NCBI GenBank assembly: GCA_903928015.1
Contig: CAIYPF010000164.1
Location: 1-40,709 of the forward strand
DNA length: 40,709 nucleotides
Reading direction: 5' to 3'
DNA from: an uncultured Gammaproteobacteria bacterium
GTDB taxonomy: Bacteria > Pseudomonadota > Gammaproteobacteria > Pseudomonadales > UBA5518
Below the pieces are notes generated by a model, which did no database searches, was not told where the DNA came from, and was given only the letters and a program-made list of their open reading frames with translations. A program made the position numbers and the translations under genes. Positions 7,807 through 15,952 of the stretch are shown piece after piece. The stretch's first letter is position 1, and the number at the start of each line of letters is the position of its first letter.

Positions 7807-8459
7807 GCCTCCTCCTCAAGAACCTCGAGTCGCTGCCTCACCTTTACCAGCAGGACCCGCTCGCCGGATTGCGCGTGGATCGCCTCCAGATTGCGCAGCA
7901 TGCGGACCAGGATTTCGCGCCGGGGTGCAGGTTTCAGCAACTGCGCAAGCGGCGCGCCAAAGCCTGTCGCACGCCGTTCCATTTCCTCGCGGGAGAGGCT
8001 GTCACCACTGAAGGGATCGATGACGGCGAAGCCCTCGCGCAGCGTCACTCGCAGCAGGAAGTGCCCGGGAAAGGAGATGCCGTGGGCCTCGATCCCGATG
8101 TGCCTCGCGAATTCGAGGAACAGTACCGCGAGCGATATCGGGATCCCGCGACGGGTCTCGAGCACGCGGTGGAGGTAACTGTTGGCGGGCGCGTAGTAAT
8201 TCTCCGCATTGCCCGCAAAAGCCTCTTCGACGAAGAAAAAACCCAGCAGGCACTGCAGGCGCGCCGCCTCGGTGGATTTGCCGCGGGCCCGTGCGGCGAG
8301 TTTGCCGGCGAGCAGGTCAAAGGTGGTCTGTACGCCCTCCAGATCCAACGCCGGTTCCGCGTCGGTGGCAATGGAGGCAGCGGCTTCGAAGAGCGGGATC
8401 GCGTCGTCTTCCTGGACCAGGAGCCGGAAGTAATCGAGAGCAGAGACGACGGATTCCAC
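7803..8459 (-). CDS. SirB1 / transglutaminase-like family protein
   Basis: 218 residues matching the SirB1 family (transglutaminase-like core plus a short C-terminal helical, TPR-like part). Diagnostic stretches are NSYLHRVLETRRGIPISLAV, the GHFLLR block and the IDPFSGD block. The family has a transglutaminase-type fold without an established enzymatic function, and here I see no cysteine in a nucleophile position. The start is GTG at 8459, with GAGG 7 nt upstream. The gene sits 9 nt after the MBL-fold hydrolase gene and overlaps the cyanophycinase-like gene by four bases, so the three form an operon. The function is unknown. Confidence 0.82.
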   Translation of the reverse strand: MESVVSALDYFRLLVQEDDAIPLFEAAASIATDAEPALDLEGVQTTFDLLAGKLAARARGKSTEAARLQCLLGFFFVEEAFAGNAENYYAPANSYLHRVLETRRGIPISLAVLFLEFARHIGIEAHGISFPGHFLLRVTLREGFAVIDPFSGDSLSREEMERRATGFGAPLAQLLKPAPRREILVRMLRNLEAIHAQSGERVLLVKVRQRLEVLEEEA

Positions 8460-8468
8460 GTGCGCGCC

Positions 8469-9299
8469 TCAGCCCGTAGCGTCCCAGCGCGCGTCACGCT
8501 CCACCGCGCGCCCATCACGCGCGAGCTTCAGCAGGTGGGCCCACAGCGAGTACTTCGCCATCGGGAACATCGCGCGGGGCACGTCGTCGTAGGCGCGCTC
8601 CACGAGTTCGTCCAGCGTACCGCCGGCCTCTGCGAGCACGTGCGCGACCTTGGCCTCACGCGCGAGGCGATGACGGATGATGCCGTCGACCACCGCGAAG
8701 GGCTCGGGCATGAGCTCGCCGTGTCCGGGCGCGAGCGAGTGCAGCGGCAGGGACTTCAGTTTTTCCAGCGAATCGAGATAGTCCTTCATGTCGCCACTCG
8801 GCGGAATGATCACCACCGTGGAGCCGTTCATGATGTGATCGCCCGTGAAGAGCATGCCCTCCTGCTCGAGCAGCAGGCAGTAATGGTTGCAGGCGTGGCC
8901 GGGGGTGTGGACGGCGCGCAAGCTGAACTCGGGCGTCTCGAGCAGCGGCTCGTCGGAGAGCGCAACGTCTGGCTTGAAGATCAGGTCCTGATAGAAGTCG
9001 TCCGGTGCGGCCACGCCGCGCAGCTGTGCGCCGGTGGCGCGGGCGAGCGGTGTCGCGGCGGGCGAGTGGTCCTCATGCGTGTGCGTGACCAGGATCCAGC
9101 GGATGCGGCCGGCGCCTTCGCGCAGGATGGCCTCGATGTGGGAGGGTTCGTCGGGGCCCGGATCTACCACCGCGACCTCGTCATTTCCCACCAGATAGGT
9201 GTTGGTGCCGGGACCCGTCATCACACCGGGATTAGGCGCGATGATGCGGCGCACGAGCGGCGAGAGTTGGCTGGTCTGTCCGGGCTCGAGGGTAATCAT
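8469..9299 (-). CDS. MBL-fold metallo-hydrolase (LACTB2-like)
   Basis: 276 residues from the ATG at 9299; a GTG at 9305 would add two. The zinc motif THTHEDH (H73, H75, D77, H78) is intact. Later ligands lie in the TPGHA block and in LFTGDH (Asp), with APGHGE near residue 190. A C-terminal winged-helix-like segment (about 205-276) matches the LACTB2/beta-lactamase-like subgroup, whose human member is a ribonuclease; bacterial members have varied hydrolase roles. No signal peptide is present, so it is cytoplasmic. It is the first gene of a minus-strand operon with the SirB1 and cyanophycinase-like genes, preceded by a repeat cluster. Confidence 0.87.
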   Translation of the reverse strand: MITLEPGQTSQLSPLVRRIIAPNPGVMTGPGTNTYLVGNDEVAVVDPGPDEPSHIEAILREGAGRIRWILVTHTHEDHSPAATPLARATGAQLRGVAAPDDFYQDLIFKPDVALSDEPLLETPEFSLRAVHTPGHACNHYCLLLEQEGMLFTGDHIMNGSTVVIIPPSGDMKDYLDSLEKLKSLPLHSLAPGHGELMPEPFAVVDGIIRHRLAREAKVAHVLAEAGGTLDELVERAYDDVPRAMFPMAKYSLWAHLLKLARDGRAVERDARWDATG

Positions 9300-9336
9300 G
9301 CGCACTCACTCAGGCTGCAGGGGCGGAAGGCGTGCA

Positions 9337-9447
9337 GTCGCGGGCATGGCCCGCTCCTACGGCGCGCCATTTGCGCGACACCGGCCCGGGGATGCGGTAT
9401 GGCACAGCCACGGGCACGGCGATGCGGGAGCGCGCCATGCGCGCGAC
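9337..9447. repeat. REP-like repeat cluster with both stem variants
   Basis: A standard copy (stem GCGGGC/GCCCGC) lies at 9337-9360. It is followed directly by a degenerate inverted copy (9361-9379), then an inverted variant copy at 9424-9447 whose stem is GCGCGC/GCGCGC. The variant differs by a G-C to C-G swap on both arms, keeping the hairpin. The cluster occupies the 190-nt gap between the fabV stop (9490) and the MBL gene start (9299). Confidence 0.8.
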
Positions 9448-9489
9448 AGGAGGCTGCGGGCTGGCATAGCCAGTGCCGATGTCAGCACG

Positions 9490-10677
9490 CTAGCGGAGTC
9501 CCGCTATGTCGACCACCGGATCCACGTCCGCGTCGTAATCCACGCCTGCAAGCCCGAAGCCGAAGAGCCGCAGAAACTCCTGCTGGTAACCGGCGAAATC
9601 CGAGAGCTCGTCAATGGTGTCGTTCTGGACCAGCGGCCAGCGCCGCTCGACCTCGCGCTGCACATCGGCTTCGAGTTCCCGCCCGTCCATGCGCAGCCGG
9701 CCGGCCTCGTCCACCTCGGGCGAGGCCGCAAGCAGCCGCGTGCGGAAGAGCCCGTCGACCTGCTCGATGCAGCCCTCGTGTGTGCCGCGCGCCTTCATCA
9801 CGCGGAAGAGCAGCGCGAGATAGAGCGGCATGATCGGGATCGCGGAACTCGCCTGCGTAACCACCGCTTTCAGCACCGAGACATACGACTTGCCGCCGAG
9901 CGGTGCAAGCAACGCATCGAGCCGTTTGGCTGTAGCGTCGAGATCTTTCTTGGCCGCGCCGATGGTGCCCTCCCAGTAGATGGCCCAGGTGATGCGATCG
10001 CCCAGATAGGTGTAGGCCGTAGTGCGGCAACCGCTCGCGAGCAGGCCCTCGTCCGCAAGGCGGCGCATCCACATCTCCCAGTCCTCGCCACCCATCACGG
10101 CGACGGTATCGCGGATTTCCTCTTCCGATGCCGCGTCGAGCGCGACGTGCTTGATTTCCTTCTTGTCGGTATCGAGGGTGCGCTCCTCGACGCGGCGACC
10201 GATGGGCTTCAGCGTGGACTTGTGCACTTCTCCGGTGACCGGATGCGTCCGGCGCGGGGCCGCGAGACTGTAAACGACCAGATCCACCTGCCCGAGCGTG
10301 CTGCGGATCAGATCTACCGTGCGGTCTTTGATCTCGGTGGAGAAGGCGTCTCCGTTGATGCTCCATGCGCCGAGACCTGCTGCCTCGGCCTCCTTGTGGA
10401 ACGCGGCAGCGTTGTACCAACCTGCAGTGCCCGGCTTGCCCTCCGCGCCTTCTTTCTCGAAGAACACGCCAATGGTGCTTGCACCGCAACCGAAGGCCGC
10501 GCTTATGCGCGAGGCCAGCCCGTAGCCCGTGGACGCTCCCAGCACCAGTACGCGCTTGGGACCCGCAATCGGGCCACCCGCGCGCACGTGCGCGATCTGC
10601 TCGCGCACGGATGCCGCGCAACCAGCAGGGTGCGAGGTGATGCACATGAATCCGCGGACGCGGGGCTTGATGATCAT
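9490..10677 (-). CDS. fabV: Enoyl-[acyl-carrier-protein] reductase, FabV type
   Basis: 395 residues, normal for FabV, the SDR-superfamily NADH-dependent enoyl-ACP (trans-2-enoyl-CoA) reductase of the last step in type II fatty-acid elongation. The nucleotide-binding region is [16 protein letters not shown] (44-59). The FabV-specific catalytic motif Y-x8-K is Y234...K243 in the [12 protein letters not shown] stretch, and [10 protein letters not shown] (134-143) is also typical. FabV enzymes are known for low sensitivity to triclosan. The ATG at 10677 has AGGA 9 nt upstream and a TATAAT box about 40 nt upstream. It is monocistronic, with repeats downstream. Confidence 0.96.
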   Translation of the reverse strand: MIIKPRVRGFMCITSHPAGCAASVREQIAHVRAGGPIAGPKRVLVLGASTGYGLASRISAAFGCGASTIGVFFEKEGAEGKPGTAGWYNAAAFHKEAEAAGLGAWSINGDAFSTEIKDRTVDLIRSTLGQVDLVVYSLAAPRRTHPVTGEVHKSTLKPIGRRVEERTLDTDKKEIKHVALDAASEEEIRDTVAVMGGEDWEMWMRRLADEGLLASGCRTTAYTYLGDRITWAIYWEGTIGAAKKDLDATAKRLDALLAPLGGKSYVSVLKAVVTQASSAIPIMPLYLALLFRVMKARGTHEGCIEQVDGLFRTRLLAASPEVDEAGRLRMDGRELEADVQREVERRWPLVQNDTIDELSDFAGYQQEFLRLFGFGLAGVDYDADVDPVVDIAGLR

Positions 10678-10715
10678 GGGTTGGGTCCTGATGCCGTGGG
10701 AACGCCGAGGTCAGG

Positions 10716-10721
10716 ATTATA
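10716..10721 (-). promoter_or_regulatory. Predicted -10 box of fabV
   Basis: A perfect TATAAT on the minus strand, 39 nt before the fabV ATG, preceded by TGAC. No good -35 is seen at 16-18 nt, so it may depend on extended -10 contacts or an activator. Confidence 0.45.
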
Positions 10722-10817
10722 GTCATGCACAGCATCGCGATGCTTCGCCCGCAGGAACGGGTTGACATCGACCGAAGGACTATTTCCGGAACAAACACGC
10801 ACAAAGATAGCGGGTCA

Positions 10818-10883
10818 GGGGGTGGCGAAGAGCCTATGGTGATCAGGTGGCGCAGGCTCCTGCGCATCCGGAGCATCACCCCC
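10818..10883 (+). other. Structured leader region upstream of the RRM gene
   Basis: The 324-nt gap between fabV and the RRM gene contains competing inverted repeats. GGGGGTG (10818-10824) can pair with CACCCCC (10877-10883). Alternatively GGTGAT (10838-10843) can pair with ATCACC (10875-10880), enclosing a smaller GCGCAGG/CCTGCGC dyad (10850-10865). The two outer pairings share 10877-10880 and exclude each other. Further downstream, CTATCCGATAG (10923-10933) and the related ATATTCGATAG (10947-10957) look like paired sites. Whether this stretch is transcribed is not known. Confidence 0.35.
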
Positions 10884-11001
10884 TCCCTCTGTTCGGAACG
10901 GCATTCGGCCGCTCCACAACCGCTATCCGATAGAACGTGCTAGTGCATATTCGATAGTGTCTCTTCTACCGCACAGCACTTTTCTATCAGACGGTGAACG
11001 A

Positions 11002-11295
11002 ATGAATATCTACGCTGGAAATCTGTCCTACCAGACGAACGAGTCCGACCTGCGCGAGGCCTTTGAAGCCTTCGGTGCAGTTTCGTCCTCGGCTGTCATC
11101 AAGGACCGCGAGACGGGTCAGTCCAAAGGCTTTGGCTTCGTCGAAATGCCCAACAACGCCGAGGCCGATGCGGCCATCAAGGCGCTGAACGGCCGCGCGA
11201 TCAACGGACGCAACATCAAAGTGAATCAGGCCGAACCGCGCAAGGAGCGCAGCGGCGGTGGCGGTGGTGGTGGCGGCGGCGCTCGCCGCTACTGA
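11002..11295 (+). CDS. Small RRM-type RNA-binding protein
   Basis: 97 residues with a single RNA-recognition motif: RNP2 is IYAGNL (3-8) and RNP1 is KGFGFVEM (42-49). A Gly-rich tail of nine glycines followed by ARRY ends the protein. Bacterial RRM proteins of this size, best known in cyanobacteria, bind RNA and are often cold-responsive; their targets in proteobacteria are poorly known. I chose the ATG at 11002 because the RRM begins right there; an open frame extends to 10957. GGTGA lies 4 nt upstream, a weak and close ribosome site. The gene is alone, convergent with aceF, with a hairpin after the stop. Confidence 0.93.
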   Translation: MNIYAGNLSYQTNESDLREAFEAFGAVSSSAVIKDRETGQSKGFGFVEMPNNAEADAAIKALNGRAINGRNIKVNQAEPRKERSGGGGGGGGGARRY

Positions 11296-11311
11296 GAACC
11301 TCGCCTTGCCA

Positions 11312-11336
11312 GCCAGCCGGGCATCGCCCGGCTGGC
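11312..11336. terminator. Bidirectional hairpin between the RRM gene and aceF
   Basis: GCCAGCCGGGC pairs perfectly with GCCCGGCTGGC around a 3-nt loop. There is no strong T tract on either side, so it may end transcription weakly or protect mRNA 3' ends. It lies 16 nt after the RRM stop codon. Confidence 0.65.
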
Positions 11337-11367
11337 CTTCACGCCGTCCCCGGGGCCATTAACGCCC

Positions 11368-13092
11368 TCAAAGCACGAGCTTTCGCAGATCCGCCAGTAC
11401 GCCCACCAGCCAGGTGAGGAAAGTGCCGGCATCAGCTCCGTTTATCACCCTATGGTCGTAAGACAACGATAACGGCAGCGTCTTGCGCGGCTGGAAAGCC
11501 TTGCCATCCCACATCGGCCGCACCGCCATCCGCGAAACGCCCAGGATCGCCACTTCCGGCGTATTGACGATAGGCGTGAACCCCTCGCCTCCGATATTTC
11601 CCAGACTCGAAATCGTGAAGCAACCACCCTGCATCTCGGAGGGCTTGAGCTTGCGCGAGCGGGCGCGCTCGGCGAGATCACGCGACTCTGCCGCCAGATC
11701 CCAGACGCTCTTGGTGTCTGCATCGCGGATCACGGGCACTACCAGCCCCTGCGGCGTGTCGACAGCGACGCCGATATGCACGTATTTCTTCATGAAGAGC
11801 CCCGCCCCGCCAGGCGCCAGCGAGGCATTGAAGCGCGGATGCTCCTTCAGCCCTCGCGCGCAGGCCATGAGCAGGAAAGGCAAAGGCGTGAGTTTGTTGC
11901 CGCGCGCGTCCATCTCGGACTTGAGGCTCTCCCGGAACGCTTCCAGATCGGTGACGTCGGCGTAATCGAATTGCGTCACGTGCGGTACGTTCAGCCAACT
12001 GCGCGACATGCTGGTCACGGTGACTTTCTGTATGCCTGTGAGCGCAACCGTCTCGACGGGTCCGAATGCAGAGAAGTCGATGGCCGGCACTTCCGGCAGG
12101 CCGATGCTGCCACTCGCGCGCGGGGGCTCTGCGAGGCGCTTTTTGACGTAGCCCTGCAGGTCTTCCTTCAACACACGCCCCTTGGGGCCGGTGCCTGCAA
12201 GCTCCGTCAATGTCACGCCGAGTTCGCGTGCGAGCTGCCGCACCGCGGGGCCCGCATAGGGCAGATCCCGCACCGGGCGCTGTCGTTGCGCGGCACCGCC
12301 GGGGAGGTGGTTTTCTTTCTCGAGAAGACGCGCGATGGCAAGACCGGCATCGCCTTCGATCGCTGCCACTGCTGCAGGAGGCGGCGCTGCTGCGGGCGGC
12401 GCAGCGGCGGGAAGCGCAGGGACAGGACTGACCATCACCGGTGCGCTCGCATGGACTGCAGCGGATTGCGTACGCAGCACTGCGATCCGTTGGCCCGTGC
12501 CCACCTGTGCACCGACGCGCACGTCCACTGACACAATCACTCCGGCCGCTGGCGCGGGCAATTCCATCGAGGCCTTGTCGCCCTCCATCACGAGCAGCGG
12601 CGCGCCCTCGCTGACACGGTCTCCGGCACGCACCGAGATCTCGATCACCTCGACACTGGCTGCTCCGCCCAGATCGGGGACAAGCACATCCATGTCGATA
12701 CCCGAATCGGCGGCAGCCGGCACCGGCGCAGGCGTCGCACGACGCTCGGTGACGGATGGAGATGCGGGTTCGGGTGCGGGAGTGGCTGCGGGCGGCACAG
12801 GAACAGCAGGGGTAGAAACATCAGGCGAGTCGGAACCATCAGCAGTCGCAAGCACCTCGAGTACGAGGATCGGATCGCCCTGATTCACCTTGTCGCCGAT
12901 CTTGAGACGCAGCTCCCGGACCGTGCCGGCGACGGGCGCCGGGATTTCCATCGAGGCCTTGTCGGATTCCAGCGTGAGCAATGGCTGCTCGGCCGCGACC
13001 GTGTCTCCCACGGCAACGGTGATTTCGATCACTTCGACGTCGGCGGCGCCGCCGAGATCCGGTACGGTGACGGTTTCCAGTTTCACGTTCAC
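11368..13092 (-). CDS. aceF: Pyruvate dehydrogenase E2, dihydrolipoamide acetyltransferase
   Basis: 574 residues forming the E2 core of the pyruvate dehydrogenase complex, which transfers acetyl from lipoamide to CoA. It has two lipoyl domains, with lipoyl lysines K45 (ESDKASME) and K173 (EGDKASME). An Ala/Pro-rich linker (about 205-245), a peripheral subunit-binding domain (about 280-318, GPAVRQLARELGV) and the catalytic domain (about 345-574) follow. The active-site motif DHRVINGA has H547 and N551; Azotobacter E2 also has Asn at this place, so it is not a defect. E. coli AceF has three lipoyl domains, so this is a shorter form. The start is GTG at 13092 or GTG at 13086; the latter has GAGAG nearer the ideal distance. 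aceE lies 89 nt upstream, with repeat copies between them. No lpd gene is present. Confidence 0.95.
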   Translation of the reverse strand: MNVKLETVTVPDLGGAADVEVIEITVAVGDTVAAEQPLLTLESDKASMEIPAPVAGTVRELRLKIGDKVNQGDPILVLEVLATADGSDSPDVSTPAVPVPPAATPAPEPASPSVTERRATPAPVPAAADSGIDMDVLVPDLGGAASVEVIEISVRAGDRVSEGAPLLVMEGDKASMELPAPAAGVIVSVDVRVGAQVGTGQRIAVLRTQSAAVHASAPVMVSPVPALPAAAPPAAAPPPAAVAAIEGDAGLAIARLLEKENHLPGGAAQRQRPVRDLPYAGPAVRQLARELGVTLTELAGTGPKGRVLKEDLQGYVKKRLAEPPRASGSIGLPEVPAIDFSAFGPVETVALTGIQKVTVTSMSRSWLNVPHVTQFDYADVTDLEAFRESLKSEMDARGNKLTPLPFLLMACARGLKEHPRFNASLAPGGAGLFMKKYVHIGVAVDTPQGLVVPVIRDADTKSVWDLAAESRDLAERARSRKLKPSEMQGGCFTISSLGNIGGEGFTPIVNTPEVAILGVSRMAVRPMWDGKAFQPRKTLPLSLSYDHRVINGADAGTFLTWLVGVLADLRKLVL

Positions 13093-13093
13093 T

Positions 13094-13185
13094 CTCGCGC
13101 GCGGGGCGCGCTCCTGATGTTCGGTTCAGTGGCGGGCGGATCCCCGCACACGTCGCTCAATGTCGCGCGCATGGCGCGCTCCTAC
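13094..13185. repeat. REP-like elements between aceE and aceF
   Basis: Two copies of the GCGCGC-stem variant in the same orientation: a good copy at 13162-13185 and a degenerate one at 13094-13117. The former overlaps the aceE stop codon (TAG at 13184-13182). The latter abuts the aceF start codon, where it could hide the ribosome-binding region in a hairpin. A hairpin inside an operon can alter the E1:E2 ratio; that role is inference. Confidence 0.75.
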
Positions 13186-15833
13186 ACTGTGGTCGGGTTG
13201 GGTTTTTCCGGATCGATGCCGTACTTCGCGATTGCATCGCTCACCACCTTGGGCTTCACGCGACCTTCGTCGGCGAGGGCCTTCAGCGTAGCCACCACCA
13301 CGAAATTGCGATCCACCTCGAAGAAGTGCCGCAATTTCGCGCGGGTATCGCTGCGACCGAAGCCGTCGGTGCCCAGCACTGAGAAACGCTGCTTCACGAA
13401 CTGCCGCAATCCGTCGGTGTGGGACTTGATGTAGTCCGTCGCCGCGATCACGGGACCTGTCGCACCCTCGAGTGCGGCCGAGATCCAGGGAACGCGCGGC
13501 GTGGCACCCGGATGGAGCATGTTCCAGCGTTCGCAGTCGATGCCTTCGCGGCGCAGCTCGTTCACGCTGGTAAGGCTCCAGACATCGGCATCGACGCCGT
13601 AGTCGGCACGCAGCATCGCCGCTGCAGCACGCACTTCGCGCAGGATCGTGCCGGCACCCATCAGCTGGACCACGAGCTTCGCTTTGGGCGCAGCGGACTC
13701 CACGCGGTACATCCCACGCACGATGCCTTCTTCCGCACCAACCGGCATCTCGGGCTGCTGGTAGTTCTCGTTCATCGTCGTGATGTAGAAGAACTTGCTC
13801 TCGCCCCGGCCGTACATCACATCGAGGCCATGGTGGACGATCACCGCGAGTTCGTACGCATAGGCCGGGTCATAACTCACGCAGTTGGGAATGGTGGCGG
13901 CCAGCACGTGGCTGTGGCCGTCCTGGTGCTGCAGACCCTCGCCATTCAGCGTGGTGCGCCCCGAGGTGGCTCCGATCAGGAAGCCGCGCGCGCGCTGGTC
14001 TCCCGCGGCCCAGGCGAGGTCGCCGATGCGCTGGAATCCGAACATCGAGTAGTAGATATAGAACGGCACCATCGTGAGGTTGTGGTTGGCGTATGACGTG
14101 GCCGCCGCGATCCACGCCGACATCGCGCCGGCCTCGTTGATGCCTTCCTCGAGGATCTGTCCCTTGCGGTCTTCCTTGTAATAGAGAATCTGGCCCGCAT
14201 CGTGCGGCGTGTAGCGCTGGCCGACAGAGGAGTAGATCCCGAGCTGCCGGAACATCCCTTCCATGCCGAATGTGCGCGCCTCGTCCGGCACGATGGGCAC
14301 AACGCGCTCGCCGAAACCCGGCTCCTTCACCAGCGAGGACAGGAGCCTCACGAACGCCATGGTGGTGGAGATCTCGCGATGTCCGCTGCCCTTCAGTTGC
14401 GCAGCAAAACTCTCGAGCGCGGGCAGCGGGAGTTTTTCCCCGGTCACCACGCGGTTGGGCATGAAGCCACCCAGCGCTTCGCGGCGCTGGCGCATGTAGA
14501 CGATCTCGGGACTGTCTGGCGCGGGGCGGTAGTAGGGAACGGTTTTCAGTTCATCGTCGGTCAGCGGAATGCTGAAACGGGTGCGGAATTTCTTCAGGCT
14601 CTCGAGATCCATCTTCTTGACGGAGTGGGTCTCGTTGGCCGCCTCGCCGGATGTGCCCATGCCATAGCCCTTCACGGTCTTGGCGAGGATCACCGTGGGC
14701 TGGCCCTTGTGGTTGAAGGCCTCCCAGTACGCGGCGTAGACCTTGTAGGGGTCATGGCCGCCACGGTTCAGATACATGATGTCGTCGTCGGAAAGGTCTT
14801 TGACCAGTTCGGCCGTCTCCGGGTATTTGCCGAAGAAGTGCTCGCGCGTATAGGCGCCGCCGTTGAACTTGTAGTTCTGGTATTCGCCGTCGCAGACCTC
14901 GTCCATGCGCCGCTGCAGCAGCCCGGATTCGTCGCGCGCGATCAGCGGGTCCCACAGGCGACCCCAGATCACCTTGATCACGTTCCAGCCCGCGCCGCGG
15001 AAGATGCCCTCCAACTCCTGGATGATCTTGCCGTTGCCACGCACCGGACCATCGAGGCGCTGCAGGTTGCAGTTCACCACGAACACGAGGTTGTCGAGAC
15101 CCTCACGCCCGGCGAGCCCGATTGCACCCAGCGATTCCGGCTCGTCGCACTCACCGTCACCGAGGAAGGCCCAGACCTTGCGATCGCCGTGGTCGACCAG
15201 ACCGCGGCTCTGCTGGTAGCGCATCACGTGCGCCTGGTAGATGGCCTGAATCGGCCCGAGGCCCATCGACACCGTGGGGAACTGCCAGTACTCGGGCATC
15301 AGCCAGGGGTGCGGATAGGAGGAAAGCCCGTGGCCATCGACCTCGCGGCGGAAGTTGTCGAGTTGCTCCTCGGAGAACCGCCCCTCGAGGTAGGAGCGCG
15401 CGTACATGCCGGGAGCGCTGTGCCCCTGGTACATGACGATGTCGCCGGGCTTGCCGGGGCTGTTCGCGCGGAAGAAGTAGTTGAAACCGACGTCGTAGAG
15501 CGTTGCGCTGGAGAGGAAGGTGGCGATGTGGCCGCCCAGCCCTTCATCGGAGTCGTTGGCGCGCATCACCATCGCAAGCGCGTTCCAGCGGATCAGCGAA
15601 CGGATCCGACGATCGACGAAGAGATCGCCCGGCATGCGACGCTCGGCCTCGGGAGAAATGGAATTGCGGTAGGGCGTCGTGATCGCGGGCGGCAGCTTCA
15701 CACCGGCGTCGGTGGCGTGGTCCGCAAGGCACTTCAGCAGGTAGGCGGCGCGGCCCTTGCCGCGGTGTCTTACCACCGCCTCGAGCGCGTCGAGCCACTC
15801 CTGCGTTTCCGCGGAATCGATATCCTCCTGCAT
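13182..15833 (-). CDS. aceE: Pyruvate dehydrogenase E1 component, homodimeric type
   Basis: 883 residues, close to E. coli AceE (887). It decarboxylates pyruvate with thiamine diphosphate and passes the acetyl group to the E2 lipoyl domain. The ThDP/Mg motif GDGECDEPES (225-234) ends at N254/N256 (VVNCNLQRL). The QGHSAPGMYARSYLEGR block with H138 matches the E. coli region around His142. The ATG at 15833 has an excellent GGGGAG 4 nt further upstream. The gene opens the aceE-aceF operon. Its stop codon TAG is supplied by a REP-like element. A PdhR-type regulator was not seen in the window. Confidence 0.97.
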   Translation of the reverse strand: MQEDIDSAETQEWLDALEAVVRHRGKGRAAYLLKCLADHATDAGVKLPPAITTPYRNSISPEAERRMPGDLFVDRRIRSLIRWNALAMVMRANDSDEGLGGHIATFLSSATLYDVGFNYFFRANSPGKPGDIVMYQGHSAPGMYARSYLEGRFSEEQLDNFRREVDGHGLSSYPHPWLMPEYWQFPTVSMGLGPIQAIYQAHVMRYQQSRGLVDHGDRKVWAFLGDGECDEPESLGAIGLAGREGLDNLVFVVNCNLQRLDGPVRGNGKIIQELEGIFRGAGWNVIKVIWGRLWDPLIARDESGLLQRRMDEVCDGEYQNYKFNGGAYTREHFFGKYPETAELVKDLSDDDIMYLNRGGHDPYKVYAAYWEAFNHKGQPTVILAKTVKGYGMGTSGEAANETHSVKKMDLESLKKFRTRFSIPLTDDELKTVPYYRPAPDSPEIVYMRQRREALGGFMPNRVVTGEKLPLPALESFAAQLKGSGHREISTTMAFVRLLSSLVKEPGFGERVVPIVPDEARTFGMEGMFRQLGIYSSVGQRYTPHDAGQILYYKEDRKGQILEEGINEAGAMSAWIAAATSYANHNLTMVPFYIYYSMFGFQRIGDLAWAAGDQRARGFLIGATSGRTTLNGEGLQHQDGHSHVLAATIPNCVSYDPAYAYELAVIVHHGLDVMYGRGESKFFYITTMNENYQQPEMPVGAEEGIVRGMYRVESAAPKAKLVVQLMGAGTILREVRAAAAMLRADYGVDADVWSLTSVNELRREGIDCERWNMLHPGATPRVPWISAALEGATGPVIAATDYIKSHTDGLRQFVKQRFSVLGTDGFGRSDTRAKLRHFFEVDRNFVVVATLKALADEGRVKPKVVSDAIAKYGIDPEKPNPTTV

Positions 15834-15952
15834 GAAACTCCCCTGCTGCGCCCGAGGCTTCGACTATGGGCTGCATCCTAACCGAAAACTATCGGCGCCC
15901 TGCCGGGCACCGGCCTGAAAACGACGCCGAGACTGCGCGCAGACCGCGCGCG

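Noticed and set aside
10762..10767. Perfect TTGACA as -35 of the RRM gene
   Set aside because: The nearest -10-like hexamer (TATTTC) is only 13 nt away, too short a spacer.
11368..13092. Apparent loss of the catalytic Asp in the E2 motif (DHRVINGA)
   Set aside because: Asn at this position is found in well-studied active E2 from Azotobacter, so it is a normal variant.
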